The position numbers and the translations under genes were made by a program. DNA of 64,000 nucleotides from Saprospiraceae bacterium (lineage in GTDB: Bacteria > Bacteroidota > Bacteroidia > Chitinophagales > Saprospiraceae): positions 127,228 to 191,227 of the forward strand of contig JAHDEC010000002.1 of NCBI GenBank assembly GCA_020629035.1, in the 5' to 3' direction. Positions within the stretch are counted from its first letter, which is position 1; each line of letters opens with the position of its first letter. Positions 28,093-37,774 of this stretch are shown piece by piece. The notes under the pieces are model-generated. The model saw only the letters and a program-made list of their open reading frames with translations, did not search any database and was not told the origin of the DNA.

Positions 28093-31000
28093 ATGATTAA
28101 ATACAATAATGGATTAACATCGCTAATTAGCTTAGCATTACTTTTTATATCCATAAACGGCATTGGCCAACAAGCACCTTGTGTGCCTGCACCAGCTGAT
28201 GTAACTTTAGAGGTAATAGGTGAACCCAATAATATAACGGCACCACAAGATCAGGCCGATGTCTACTCCAACGGAAGGGTAGTACCTACCATCCATGAAA
28301 TGCTTGGAGTTAACCTCTTAAAAGGAAATGAAAATAGTTTCCATCAGATGGAAAACTTAACGGATATGTTTTCTCATGCTCGTTTATTCCAGTTTCAAAA
28401 CAAAGATTATTGGGATGATGGGGTAGGCGAACCACATTCAGGAGATCCGTCTTCTTACCGGATATTTACCCCGTATAAAGATAGAAATAGACTTAAATTG
28501 GCAGTAGATGTAAATGGTGTGCCACTCGTAAGAAATGGAGTGCAACCAGGAGATAGAATGGTTTACTATGATTCACTGACGAATCAAATGATGGAAGAAC
28601 CCTTGCTATCAGTCTATAATGTATATACAAATTACTTAAATCAGAATTACCATCATGCAGTATCAGTATATAACGAGTTTCAAAATCCTTCGCATATTTC
28701 ATTAACGGTAGTTCCAGCTAACTTTCCGCAAGATATCCAGTCTGATTATGGTTTTCCTTCCCAATGGTGGACAGCTTCGGATTGGGGTGTAGATTATGCT
28801 CAGCGATTTGAGGCAGGACGTGCTTATGCCATGATGTTTGCTCGTACGTATGCTCCTAAAGCCAGCGATTGTGCCACTTGCATAAAGCTGGTAGAAGTAC
28901 TAGAGGTCGGAAACGAACCTTGGGCTTATGACCAAGATGTATATCATGCTGTAATAGATGGGATGATTCAAGGAATCGAAGAATATTATGCTGCTGATCC
29001 AACGAATAAATTATTACTTATTCCGGCAGCTTATCAAGCCAATCATGAAGAAAACAACAACCCAGTCAGCTTTAACTATTTAGACTGGAAAGATTATCAA
29101 GGAACTAGAATTCCACTAGATAAAAAATGCTACTTACATGGTACCAACTTACATCCATATTCTAATGATTTAGCAGACGAAGGAACTGGGTTTTATAATC
29201 AAAGACTGATTGCTCAACCAGAAAAAACCAGTGCTGCAAATGTGGGTGAATCAAAATACCTCTATGTAAAAAATGCTTGGAAGTGGAGTGAAGAGAATAT
29301 GCCAGTAGGTTCTCAACATCTATATGTCTCCGAGTTTGGCTGGGATTCTGAAGTGCCAGTTTGTGATGGACTCAATGTTACTGGAGTAGGAGAGGAAGCT
29401 CAGGGATTATACATAGTAAGGGCGACCTTAATGGCTGCACGGAATGGTGTCCACCGTGCTGAAGCCTATGAAGCTATTGATAATTATGCAAGTCCATGTG
29501 ATTTTGCCTACCATAGTAGTGGCTTATGGGATCGATTAAATGACGGTTCGGTTGCGCAAAAACAAAGTAAAGAAACCGTTCATAAATTTATCGAGCTCAC
29601 CGGAAATCTAAAATTTAATTACTCACTAGTAGAAACAGCTCAGGACGAATATGCTTATGCATTAGAAGATGCTAGCGGGACTCCTGTTTACCTTGTTGGC
29701 TGGTTAGCACGAAACGTAAATACATTAGATTGGACGACCATCGATGGGATTATAAAGTCTAACATTAGTCTTAACCTAAATTTTAATGGGAATAACTATG
29801 AAGTAGATCTTAGCAATGATTGGTATTATTTAGATAACAATATCACGACTGATGCAGGCGCTAATGTCACGGACCTTTTTCCAATCGCAGATATTACTGA
29901 AGTCTACGATGCAGGAAGCGAAACATTCAGGTTTAGACCTGTACCTGTATTGATACCTATCGGGAAAGTAAAAGATGACATCAGCTGCTCAGGAGAAATC
30001 ACAAATCCTAGTTGTTTTATGTCCAATGACGGGACCATTATGGTGGATGTATCAGCTGGTACAGCCCCATTTTCATATAATTGGTCACACGATGCCTTAG
30101 TTAATCAGTCAAACCTAAGCGATTTATCGCCGGGGACTTATGAGGTAGAAATCGAAGATGCAACAGGTTTAACTACTAGCTGTACGTTTGAGATCTTACC
30201 AACGGAGCAAGTAGAAATTGGAAATATTTTAGTGGATAATGCCACTTGTGGTCAAAACAATGGGACGCTTAGCATTATTGCAGAACCCAAGGACGGAAAC
30301 CCCAATAGCGTCTTAAGCTATAGCATAGATAATGGTACAAGCTTTCATGCTAGTTCAATGTTTACTGATCTATCAGCCGGTACTTATCAAGTCGTAGTGC
30401 AAGATGCAGATGGTTGTGGAGCAAAAGCCATGACACAAATTTCGGATGAAAGCGGCACAACTACGAGCATTGCAGCAGCCTGTAATGGCACAGCTACTAT
30501 AGATATTCTTTTAACTATTTCTGGAGGTACTGAGCCTTATGAAGTTCTATGGGAAGGACCAACTGGACTTATGTATACCACAGAGAATTTGATGGATGTA
30601 CCTGAGGGAATGTATATGTTGCAAGTAACTGATGCAAACGACTGTGTGACTATGGATGTGGTAAACTTAGAAGATTGTTGCTTAACGGCTAATTTTTGTA
30701 ATGTAGCAAGCATTGATCCTGTGTGTGAAGATGATTTAGGAGTGATCAGTTTAACATCTTATGGTGGCTTACCACCTTATGATTTTACTTGGAGTCATGA
30801 TATGAGCTTTGAAGGCCCGATTGCTACGAATCTTATGCCAGGGAATTATACAATAACCGTTGTAGATGACAACGAATGTCAGGCCATTTGCGAAGTAACA
30901 GTAGAACCTGGTGAAGCCATTACTATAGATGAAATCCAAATTACTGCTTCTACTTGTCAGGCAAGTAATGGAGCTATTAGAATTTCAGCGCTTCCTAAAA

Positions 31001-34000
31001 ATGGAAACCCAAGTAGTGCACTTCAATATAGTATCGATGGAGGAACTAATTTCCAGGCAGACGGCTTATTTGAAGATTTACCTGCTGGAAGTTACAATCT
31101 TGTAATCAGAGATTTAGATGGATGTTCGCTGACAGATATGCTCATGATTAATGATGAAGAAAGCCCGACTGTTCAGTTAGCAGCAGCCTGTAATGGTACA
31201 GCCATGATCGATATTGTATCTATTGTTTCTGGAGGAACTGCACCTTATGTTTTTGAATGGCTAGGCCCTGATGGAGCCATGTATGATTCGGAAAAACTAG
31301 ATGGTGTCCCAGAAGGTACTTATATGCTAAGCTTAAAGGATGCTAATGGTTGTCAAACAACAGCGATGGTAACAAGAGAAAATTGTTGTGGAATCATAAA
31401 TTATTGTAATAAAGCGGTGGGCCAATTAACATGCTCTGATGATACCGGTACGATCATTTATGGACCTGTAGGAGGCGTCTATCCTTTCTATTACGAATGG
31501 AGTCATGATCCTGATTTAAATGGTGACACAGCTCTCGATTTACCACCTGGCAATTATTTTGTCACGATGACTGATGCTAATGGATGTGTAGCAGAATGCA
31601 GCGCTTCTATTCTAAGCGTAAACCCAATAACTATAGATGAACTTGTTGTAACGAATGCCTCATGTGGACAAACAAATGGTAGCCTATTAATTAATGCAAG
31701 TCCAAAAGACTTAAACCCAAGTAGTACATTATCTTATAGTATCGATGGAGGTTTGAGTTTCTCAACGACTAACTTATTTGAAGATTTAGCGTCTGGAAAC
31801 TACACCATCATGATTCAAGATTCAGATGCTTGCATGACTTCTCAAATGGTGATGCTTTCTGATGAAGATGGCCCATCCATAGATCTGCAAGCTAAGTGTG
31901 ATGGTATGGGAATCATTATAGATGCAACGCTATCTGGCGGTATCGAACCGTATAGTTTCGAATGGACTGGACCAGGAGGGGCAAGCTACAGTACTAAAGA
32001 TCTGATGAATGTGCCGCCAGGTGAATATATGTTGATGGTTAAAGATGCAAATGGTTGTCAAGCTAGTGCCTCGATTATTAAAGATGATTGTTGTGATCCA
32101 AGTAAGTTTTGCGAGTTAGATATTACGCAGCCGACTTGTGCATCTGATCTAGGCTATGCTAGCTTTAATCCTGAAGGTGGAACTAGCCCATATACCTATG
32201 ATTGGAGTCATGATGCTACATTCACAAGTTCTTGGGCTGATAATTTAGCATCAGGTGATTACACAGTAACCATCAGTGATGAAAGCGGATGTATGTCTAT
32301 TTGCATGTTTAGCATAAACAACGGAGCTGACATCAGCATTGAACAAATAAATAATACTGCAGCTACTTGTGGTGCTTCTAATGCTAGCATCACTATCGAA
32401 GCTACTCCGAAAGATGCTAATCCTAATAGCCTATTATCATACAGTATAGACAACGGCTTAAGCTTTCAATCTAGTAATATGTTTGCCAATGTTGCAGCTG
32501 GTTCATATACCATTGTAGTTCAAGATATGGATGGATGTTCGGCTACAGAAATGGTATTAATTTCGAATGAAGATGGACCCATACTTCAAATGAATTCAAC
32601 TTGTAATGGGACTAACATAGATATTGATTTAGAAATAACGGGAGGAACGATGCCTTATCAAATCGAGTGGTCAGGTCCTAATGGAGCAACTTATAGTTCC
32701 GAAGATTTAATGGATGTCCCTGTCGGAGCGTACATGATTACGGTAAAAGACGCTAATAATTGTCAGGCAACTGAATTTATCATACAAGATAATTGCTGTG
32801 AGACTAGTAATTTCTGTAATATGATAGTAACTCAGCCTGTTTGTTTTACTGACCCTGGAAGCATAAGCCTTTCACCACTTGGTGGTGCAGCGCCTTTCGA
32901 TTATAGTTGGGATCATGATCCAGGCTTAAATGACATGATAGCAAGTAATTTAGTGGCTGGAAATTATCACTTTACGATCACTGATAACAAGGGTTGTATG
33001 GAAGCCTGTATGGCGACAATTGAGCCTGTTGCAAAGATCAATGTGGAAGATCCTATCATTACAGAGTCTTCTTGTGGAGAATCAAATGGTAGTCTTACTA
33101 TTGTTGCGATACCTAAAGATGGCACAAGTACTTTAAGCTATAGCATTGATGCTGGACTCAGTTTTCAGCCAAGCCCATTGTTTGAAAATCTATCAGCTGG
33201 AAATTATTCGGTGGTTATTCTAGATTCGGATGGATGTAGTTTAGCTAAAACAGTGATGATTTCAGATGCTGCCGGACCGTCGATTACCTTAAGTTCAGCA
33301 TGCAATGGAGCTAATATTGATATTGATGCAGCAATAGTAGGAGGAGTTGGACCTTACGACATTGAATGGATGGGACCAGATAATACGGTCTATAGTACTG
33401 AAGATTTAGTAGCTGTCCCTGCAGGAAATTATGTACTTAAAGTCGTAGATGCTAATGATTGCCAGGCGATGACAAGTATAACTAAAGATGATTGTTGCAA
33501 CCCTAGTAATTTCTGTATGCTTTCAGTTATTCAGCCAACATGTTTAAGTGATTTTGGGGCTATCAGTCTTAATCCAGCAGGTGGAGAAGCTCCATATAGT
33601 TATGATTGGAGCCATGATGGAAGTTTTACACAAGCATCCGCTACCAATCTATCAGCAGGTAATTATACCATTAGCATTACTGATAACATGGGTTGCATGA
33701 GCGTTTGTTCAGCGAGTATAAACTCCATATCGACAATCAACATTGAACAAATAAATACAACATCATCAAGTTGTGGTGCTTCGAATGGAAGTATATCGAT
33801 CCAAGCCACACCAAAAGACAGTGATATAAATAGTATGCTGACTTATAGTATTGATAACGGCGTAAACTTTCAGCTAAGTGGGATGTTTGCCAATGTTGCT
33901 CAAGGTTCATACAACATAATCGTTAGAGATAGTGATGCTTGTCAAGTTACAGAAATGGTTAGTGTGTCCAATGAAGATGGCCCGGTAATTAGTCTTGATG

Positions 34001-36906
34001 CTAATTGTTTAGCAGGTGGATTAATCGAGATAAACGCAAGCCTTAGCAATGGAGAAACTCCTTATCAATATGAATGGACTGGACCTGATGGGACAACCTT
34101 TAATACTGAAGATTTATCGAACGTAGTAGCAGGTCTTTATATGCTTCAAGTGACAGATAATAATGGTTGCTTGGCGATGAGCAGTATAAACAAAGATGAT
34201 TGTTGTGATCCTGCTAACTTCTGTACAGTGAGCCTGATTCAGCCAGATTGCGATGGTGGCTTAGGAAGCATTAGTTTTAGCCCAGAGGGTGGTACCGCTC
34301 CTTATGGATATGCTTGGAGTCACGATAATGCCATCACCTCTTCATCAGTTAGTGATTTAGATGCTGGAGAATACAATGTGACAGTCTCTGATTCGGATGG
34401 ATGCTTTTCTGTTTGCACGCTTATTATGGACCCAGCTGCTGGATTGACCATTGATGATATCGAAGTAAACCCATCAGTTTGTAATGAAGATAATGGAAGC
34501 ATAAACATTCTGGCAACGCCTAATAATGGGAATGATGTAAACACCTTATCATACAGTATAGATGGTGGTTTAAATTTTAGTGCAAGTCCGCTATTTAGCA
34601 ACTTGAGTGTAGGTACTTATGATATTGTGGTTCGAGATGGAAATGGCTGTGAAGAAAGAGATATGATATTGATTTCGGATGCAGAAGGTCCAAGTTTATC
34701 AGTAGCCCAAACTTGTGTGGGTATCGATCTGATTGATTTAAAAGTAGATATTTCAGGAGGTTTAACGCCTTATGAATATGCTTGGGAAGGACCTAATGGC
34801 TTTACTTCGGTTGAGAAAGATTTAGAAGAGGTAGCCGCAGGTAATTACGTACTAAAAGTCTGGGATTCTAATGATTGCGAAAGCATGGCGATGGTCGAAT
34901 TCATTGATTGTTGTATAGAAAGTGATTTTTGTAATTATTCGATTGGTGATTTAGTGTGGAAAGATGACAACGCTAATGGAGTTCAGGACCCAGGCGAGCA
35001 ACCTGTCGAGGGAGTAGAGGTACATCTGCATGACTGTACCTTAGGTTATTTATCATCTACTTTTACAGATACCAATGGAAATTTTAGCTTTGATGATTTG
35101 GCTCCTGCTTTATACAAATTACAATTCGAATTTGCCTTGCCAAATGTAGGTTTCACCTATAATAATCAGGGAATAGATACAGCGATTGATAGCGATGTAT
35201 CAGGAACTGGATGGACCTCTTGTTTTGCCATTGAACAAGAAAATAGATTAGATATTGATGCTGGTTTAATAGATTTAGGAGCACTGGGAGGCAATGTTTG
35301 GGAAGATATGAATGCTAATGGAGTACAAGATGGATCAGAACCCGCCATTGAAGGAATCCGTATAGAATTATATGATGATCAATCGATGTTTATTGGAACT
35401 GAGTACTCAGATGCGTTTGGAGCTTATTTGTTTGAAGATCTATATCCGGCTGGTTATTACCTGAAATTTTATCCTTCTAATTATGAGCTAACTTTCCCTA
35501 ACGAGGCTGGTGATGATGAACTGGATAGTGATGTTGATGATGCTAACGGCATTGGCACAACAGCAATAACTCAAGTGGTTGTCGGTTATACAGATTTATC
35601 ATGGGATGCAGGATTTTATGAGTGTGTGGAAATTGGTGATCAAGTTTGGTACGATCAAAACGGGAATAGTTTGTTGGAAGCCATTGAAAGTGGAATAAAT
35701 AATGTAAAAGTTGAAGTTTATTATTGGAAAGATGGTGTCTTCAGTCTTTGGGCCGATACCTTTTCTGATGTAAATCCTGAGACCGGGAAAGATGGTCATT
35801 GGACACTCTGTATTCCTCCTGGAGATTTTTATGTTCAATATAGTGCAATCCCAGATGGTATGGTTGCCGTAAAAGACCATTTTGGTAATGACGAATTAGA
35901 TTCTGATATCGACGAATTCAATGGTCAAAATACCACACAAACATATACTGTTACTAGCGGTCAAACGGATCTGAGCATAGATGCAGGATTCTTCGAAGAG
36001 GCGAGAATAGAAGGCAAGGTCTGGCTCGATGAAAATCTGAATGGTATCAGAGAAATAGACGAGCCATGCTTAAGTGATGTAGGTATAGAATTATACGATG
36101 TAGATGGTACTTGGTTAGCCAGCTTGGATACCGATGAAGATGGCAAATACAGCTTTGATAATCAGCGATGCAGAGAAGTATACATTAAGGTATTCCCGCC
36201 AGCAGGATATATGCTTACTGGACCCAATCAAGGATTAGAAGATACCGATAGTGACATAGATCAGAGCTATGGAGAAAATACTTCTAATAGTTTCACTTTA
36301 GAGTCTGGAGGTTTAGTGTCCAATGTCGATATAGGCTTATTAAATATTGTTGTTTCGACTGCATGGCAGTCAATAGAGGCAGAATATAACAATGAGGCTA
36401 TAGATATAAGATGGATGATGACGAACCAATTAGGCATTGTGAACTACTATGTAGAGCGCAGCCTCGATGGAATTAACTTTACTAGTTTATCCAGTATGGA
36501 CGTCACCGAATTAAAAGAATACCATTACAAAGATGGAGAGGTACTGATGGATAAAACGTACTATTATCGAGTAAAGTGTCTTAAACTGGATGGCACATTT
36601 AGTTATACAGACATAGTGAATGCAAAAACACCAGTAGGCACCTTGGCAGAGATGATTATTTATCCGAATCCATCAGATGGTGTAGTCATTTTAGCTTTCG
36701 AAACTAAAGTAGATGTAACAAACATTAATGTAGAAATCATAGATAACACAGGAAGCTTAGTTCAGCTTATTCAAGTTCAAGAAACCTTTAGAGCGGGTAA
36801 ACAAAAAATATCCCTTAAACTGGATGTTGCTCCAGGTGTTTATCAATGCTTAATAAAAGCTGGACAACAATCATTTATAGAATCATTAATTATTCAAAAT
36901 GAGTAG
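28093..36906 (+). CDS. Giant secreted protein: clan-A-like glycoside hydrolase, SprB-like super-repeats, SdrD-B-like domains, T9SS tail
   Basis: 2937 residues. A signal peptide (1-26, ending GIGQ) leads to a TIM-barrel-like domain (about 45-620). It has the acid/base motif EVGNEPW (Glu275) and the nucleophile motif YVSEFGW (Glu414), as in glycoside hydrolase clan A; the exact family is not recognised. Residues 641-2283 are seven tandem super-repeats of 233-237 residues. Each has three SprB-like modules, marked by WSHD, YSIDNG and EWxGPxG, and ends in a CC-x(4-5)-FC motif. Four SdrD-B-like domains follow (VWxDxNxNG at about 2285, 2397, 2515 and 2641), then a fibronectin-like part (about 2752-2840) and a type A sorting domain (2853-2937). 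It is expected to be displayed on the surface, acting on a polysaccharide or as an adhesin. Confidence 0.85.
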   Translation: MIKYNNGLTSLISLALLFISINGIGQQAPCVPAPADVTLEVIGEPNNITAPQDQADVYSNGRVVPTIHEMLGVNLLKGNENSFHQMENLTDMFSHARLFQFQNKDYWDDGVGEPHSGDPSSYRIFTPYKDRNRLKLAVDVNGVPLVRNGVQPGDRMVYYDSLTNQMMEEPLLSVYNVYTNYLNQNYHHAVSVYNEFQNPSHISLTVVPANFPQDIQSDYGFPSQWWTASDWGVDYAQRFEAGRAYAMMFARTYAPKASDCATCIKLVEVLEVGNEPWAYDQDVYHAVIDGMIQGIEEYYAADPTNKLLLIPAAYQANHEENNNPVSFNYLDWKDYQGTRIPLDKKCYLHGTNLHPYSNDLADEGTGFYNQRLIAQPEKTSAANVGESKYLYVKNAWKWSEENMPVGSQHLYVSEFGWDSEVPVCDGLNVTGVGEEAQGLYIVRATLMAARNGVHRAEAYEAIDNYASPCDFAYHSSGLWDRLNDGSVAQKQSKETVHKFIELTGNLKFNYSLVETAQDEYAYALEDASGTPVYLVGWLARNVNTLDWTTIDGIIKSNISLNLNFNGNNYEVDLSNDWYYLDNNITTDAGANVTDLFPIADITEVYDAGSETFRFRPVPVLIPIGKVKDDISCSGEITNPSCFMSNDGTIMVDVSAGTAPFSYNWSHDALVNQSNLSDLSPGTYEVEIEDATGLTTSCTFEILPTEQVEIGNILVDNATCGQNNGTLSIIAEPKDGNPNSVLSYSIDNGTSFHASSMFTDLSAGTYQVVVQDADGCGAKAMTQISDESGTTTSIAAACNGTATIDILLTISGGTEPYEVLWEGPTGLMYTTENLMDVPEGMYMLQVTDANDCVTMDVVNLEDCCLTANFCNVASIDPVCEDDLGVISLTSYGGLPPYDFTWSHDMSFEGPIATNLMPGNYTITVVDDNECQAICEVTVEPGEAITIDEIQITASTCQASNGAIRISALPKNGNPSSALQYSIDGGTNFQADGLFEDLPAGSYNLVIRDLDGCSLTDMLMINDEESPTVQLAAACNGTAMIDIVSIVSGGTAPYVFEWLGPDGAMYDSEKLDGVPEGTYMLSLKDANGCQTTAMVTRENCCGIINYCNKAVGQLTCSDDTGTIIYGPVGGVYPFYYEWSHDPDLNGDTALDLPPGNYFVTMTDANGCVAECSASILSVNPITIDELVVTNASCGQTNGSLLINASPKDLNPSSTLSYSIDGGLSFSTTNLFEDLASGNYTIMIQDSDACMTSQMVMLSDEDGPSIDLQAKCDGMGIIIDATLSGGIEPYSFEWTGPGGASYSTKDLMNVPPGEYMLMVKDANGCQASASIIKDDCCDPSKFCELDITQPTCASDLGYASFNPEGGTSPYTYDWSHDATFTSSWADNLASGDYTVTISDESGCMSICMFSINNGADISIEQINNTAATCGASNASITIEATPKDANPNSLLSYSIDNGLSFQSSNMFANVAAGSYTIVVQDMDGCSATEMVLISNEDGPILQMNSTCNGTNIDIDLEITGGTMPYQIEWSGPNGATYSSEDLMDVPVGAYMITVKDANNCQATEFIIQDNCCETSNFCNMIVTQPVCFTDPGSISLSPLGGAAPFDYSWDHDPGLNDMIASNLVAGNYHFTITDNKGCMEACMATIEPVAKINVEDPIITESSCGESNGSLTIVAIPKDGTSTLSYSIDAGLSFQPSPLFENLSAGNYSVVILDSDGCSLAKTVMISDAAGPSITLSSACNGANIDIDAAIVGGVGPYDIEWMGPDNTVYSTEDLVAVPAGNYVLKVVDANDCQAMTSITKDDCCNPSNFCMLSVIQPTCLSDFGAISLNPAGGEAPYSYDWSHDGSFTQASATNLSAGNYTISITDNMGCMSVCSASINSISTINIEQINTTSSSCGASNGSISIQATPKDSDINSMLTYSIDNGVNFQLSGMFANVAQGSYNIIVRDSDACQVTEMVSVSNEDGPVISLDANCLAGGLIEINASLSNGETPYQYEWTGPDGTTFNTEDLSNVVAGLYMLQVTDNNGCLAMSSINKDDCCDPANFCTVSLIQPDCDGGLGSISFSPEGGTAPYGYAWSHDNAITSSSVSDLDAGEYNVTVSDSDGCFSVCTLIMDPAAGLTIDDIEVNPSVCNEDNGSINILATPNNGNDVNTLSYSIDGGLNFSASPLFSNLSVGTYDIVVRDGNGCEERDMILISDAEGPSLSVAQTCVGIDLIDLKVDISGGLTPYEYAWEGPNGFTSVEKDLEEVAAGNYVLKVWDSNDCESMAMVEFIDCCIESDFCNYSIGDLVWKDDNANGVQDPGEQPVEGVEVHLHDCTLGYLSSTFTDTNGNFSFDDLAPALYKLQFEFALPNVGFTYNNQGIDTAIDSDVSGTGWTSCFAIEQENRLDIDAGLIDLGALGGNVWEDMNANGVQDGSEPAIEGIRIELYDDQSMFIGTEYSDAFGAYLFEDLYPAGYYLKFYPSNYELTFPNEAGDDELDSDVDDANGIGTTAITQVVVGYTDLSWDAGFYECVEIGDQVWYDQNGNSLLEAIESGINNVKVEVYYWKDGVFSLWADTFSDVNPETGKDGHWTLCIPPGDFYVQYSAIPDGMVAVKDHFGNDELDSDIDEFNGQNTTQTYTVTSGQTDLSIDAGFFEEARIEGKVWLDENLNGIREIDEPCLSDVGIELYDVDGTWLASLDTDEDGKYSFDNQRCREVYIKVFPPAGYMLTGPNQGLEDTDSDIDQSYGENTSNSFTLESGGLVSNVDIGLLNIVVSTAWQSIEAEYNNEAIDIRWMMTNQLGIVNYYVERSLDGINFTSLSSMDVTELKEYHYKDGEVLMDKTYYYRVKCLKLDGTFSYTDIVNAKTPVGTLAEMIIYPNPSDGVVILAFETKVDVTNINVEIIDNTGSLVQLIQVQETFRAGKQKISLKLDVAPGVYQCLIKAGQQSFIESLIIQNE
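30013..34945 (+). repeat. Seven tandem ~705-bp coding super-repeats
   Basis: The first conserved Cys codon of each unit is at 30013, 30724, 31432, 32137, 32842, 33541 and 34249, giving periods of 711, 708, 705, 705, 699 and 708 bp. Units are diverged at DNA level but keep the same three-module protein order. Confidence 0.85.
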
Positions 36907-36928
36907 ATTAAAATAGAAATTATATTGA

Positions 36929-36967
36929 AAACTGGTCGATATCCACCTTAAGAGTATCGACCAGTTT
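36929..36967. terminator. Strong hairpin after the giant GH/SprB gene
   Basis: A perfect 13-bp stem (36929-36941 with 36955-36967) and a 13-nt loop, 23 nt after the stop codon. The following sequence is AT-rich but has no clean T run, so termination may be weak, or the hairpin may protect the mRNA 3' end. Confidence 0.65.
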
Positions 36968-37018
36968 ATCTTATAAAGATTATTTGATGTGCCCTCAGTT
37001 AAATCTAATCCATTTCCA

Positions 37019-37699
37019 ATGAATCAAACCAAGGAAAAACTACTGGCTTCAGCTAAAGAATTATTAAAGAATGGATGGAGTCCCGGCGATATCTATAAGT
37101 GGATAAAAGAAAAAGCTGATACAGAAGAAGATCGGGCATGGATATCTAGTCAGGTCTTTAATAAAGCCAAGCTTACAAATACGCCCAAAGATCAGTCTGA
37201 AATTATCTTTAAGCGTGAAGTGGTGAATGCTCAATATCTAAAAAAGGAAGCTGAGACAAGCTTTGGTAATTTAAGTGTTGTGAGTTTAGGGTTTTTAATG
37301 CTGGGCTTATTGCTTTTAGTCCTTTCATTGTTATTCGAAGGACATAATTATTATCATGCTGTATTTTGTCTAGTCACTGGAATAGGAATGTTTGCTATTC
37401 TTAAGCTGGCTGATATTAAATTTAGCAATAGAGCATTGTATTTAATGATTGGCTTAGTAATTTTTATATTGTTAGAATTATTCTCCTTAGGTCTTCCCAA
37501 TGTTTTAATTCCTAATTTAGGAAGATTCGGAGATAAACAAATGGTAAATATTATCACCATTGTGAATGAGGTATTTCCATGGATCTATTATGCCATTAAA
37601 GTTGGATTACTAGTTGTGCCAGTAAAGTATTTTATCCAGCTTAAAAAACTAGAGGCACTTCCACAGAAAATTAAACAAGAAATAAGGTATAAACTATAA
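37019..37699 (+). CDS. Four-helix membrane protein of unknown function
   Basis: A 226-residue protein not recognised as any named family. The cytoplasmic N-terminal part (1-75) is charged and helical, with LLKNGWSPGDIYKWIKEK. Four hydrophobic helices follow (roughly 87-108, 116-137, 143-163 and 185-205), then a short basic tail. The ATG at 37019 is preferred; a GTG ten codons upstream is in frame but the added residues look non-coding. It stands alone after the strong hairpin and before the DUF3179 gene. Confidence 0.6.
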   Translation: MNQTKEKLLASAKELLKNGWSPGDIYKWIKEKADTEEDRAWISSQVFNKAKLTNTPKDQSEIIFKREVVNAQYLKKEAETSFGNLSVVSLGFLMLGLLLLVLSLLFEGHNYYHAVFCLVTGIGMFAILKLADIKFSNRALYLMIGLVIFILLELFSLGLPNVLIPNLGRFGDKQMVNIITIVNEVFPWIYYAIKVGLLVVPVKYFIQLKKLEALPQKIKQEIRYKL

Positions 37700-37774
37700 T
37701 TGGTTTTATTGTCTTTGTTTAGCAATTCTATTAAGCAATTTAGCATTATTAAGGTGAATTTTTTACCTTGAACT

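Noticed and set aside
30013-34945. Possible CRISPR or minisatellite in the repeat-rich region
   Set aside because: Repeats are about 705 bp, coding, diverged in DNA and conserved in protein, so they are protein domain repeats.
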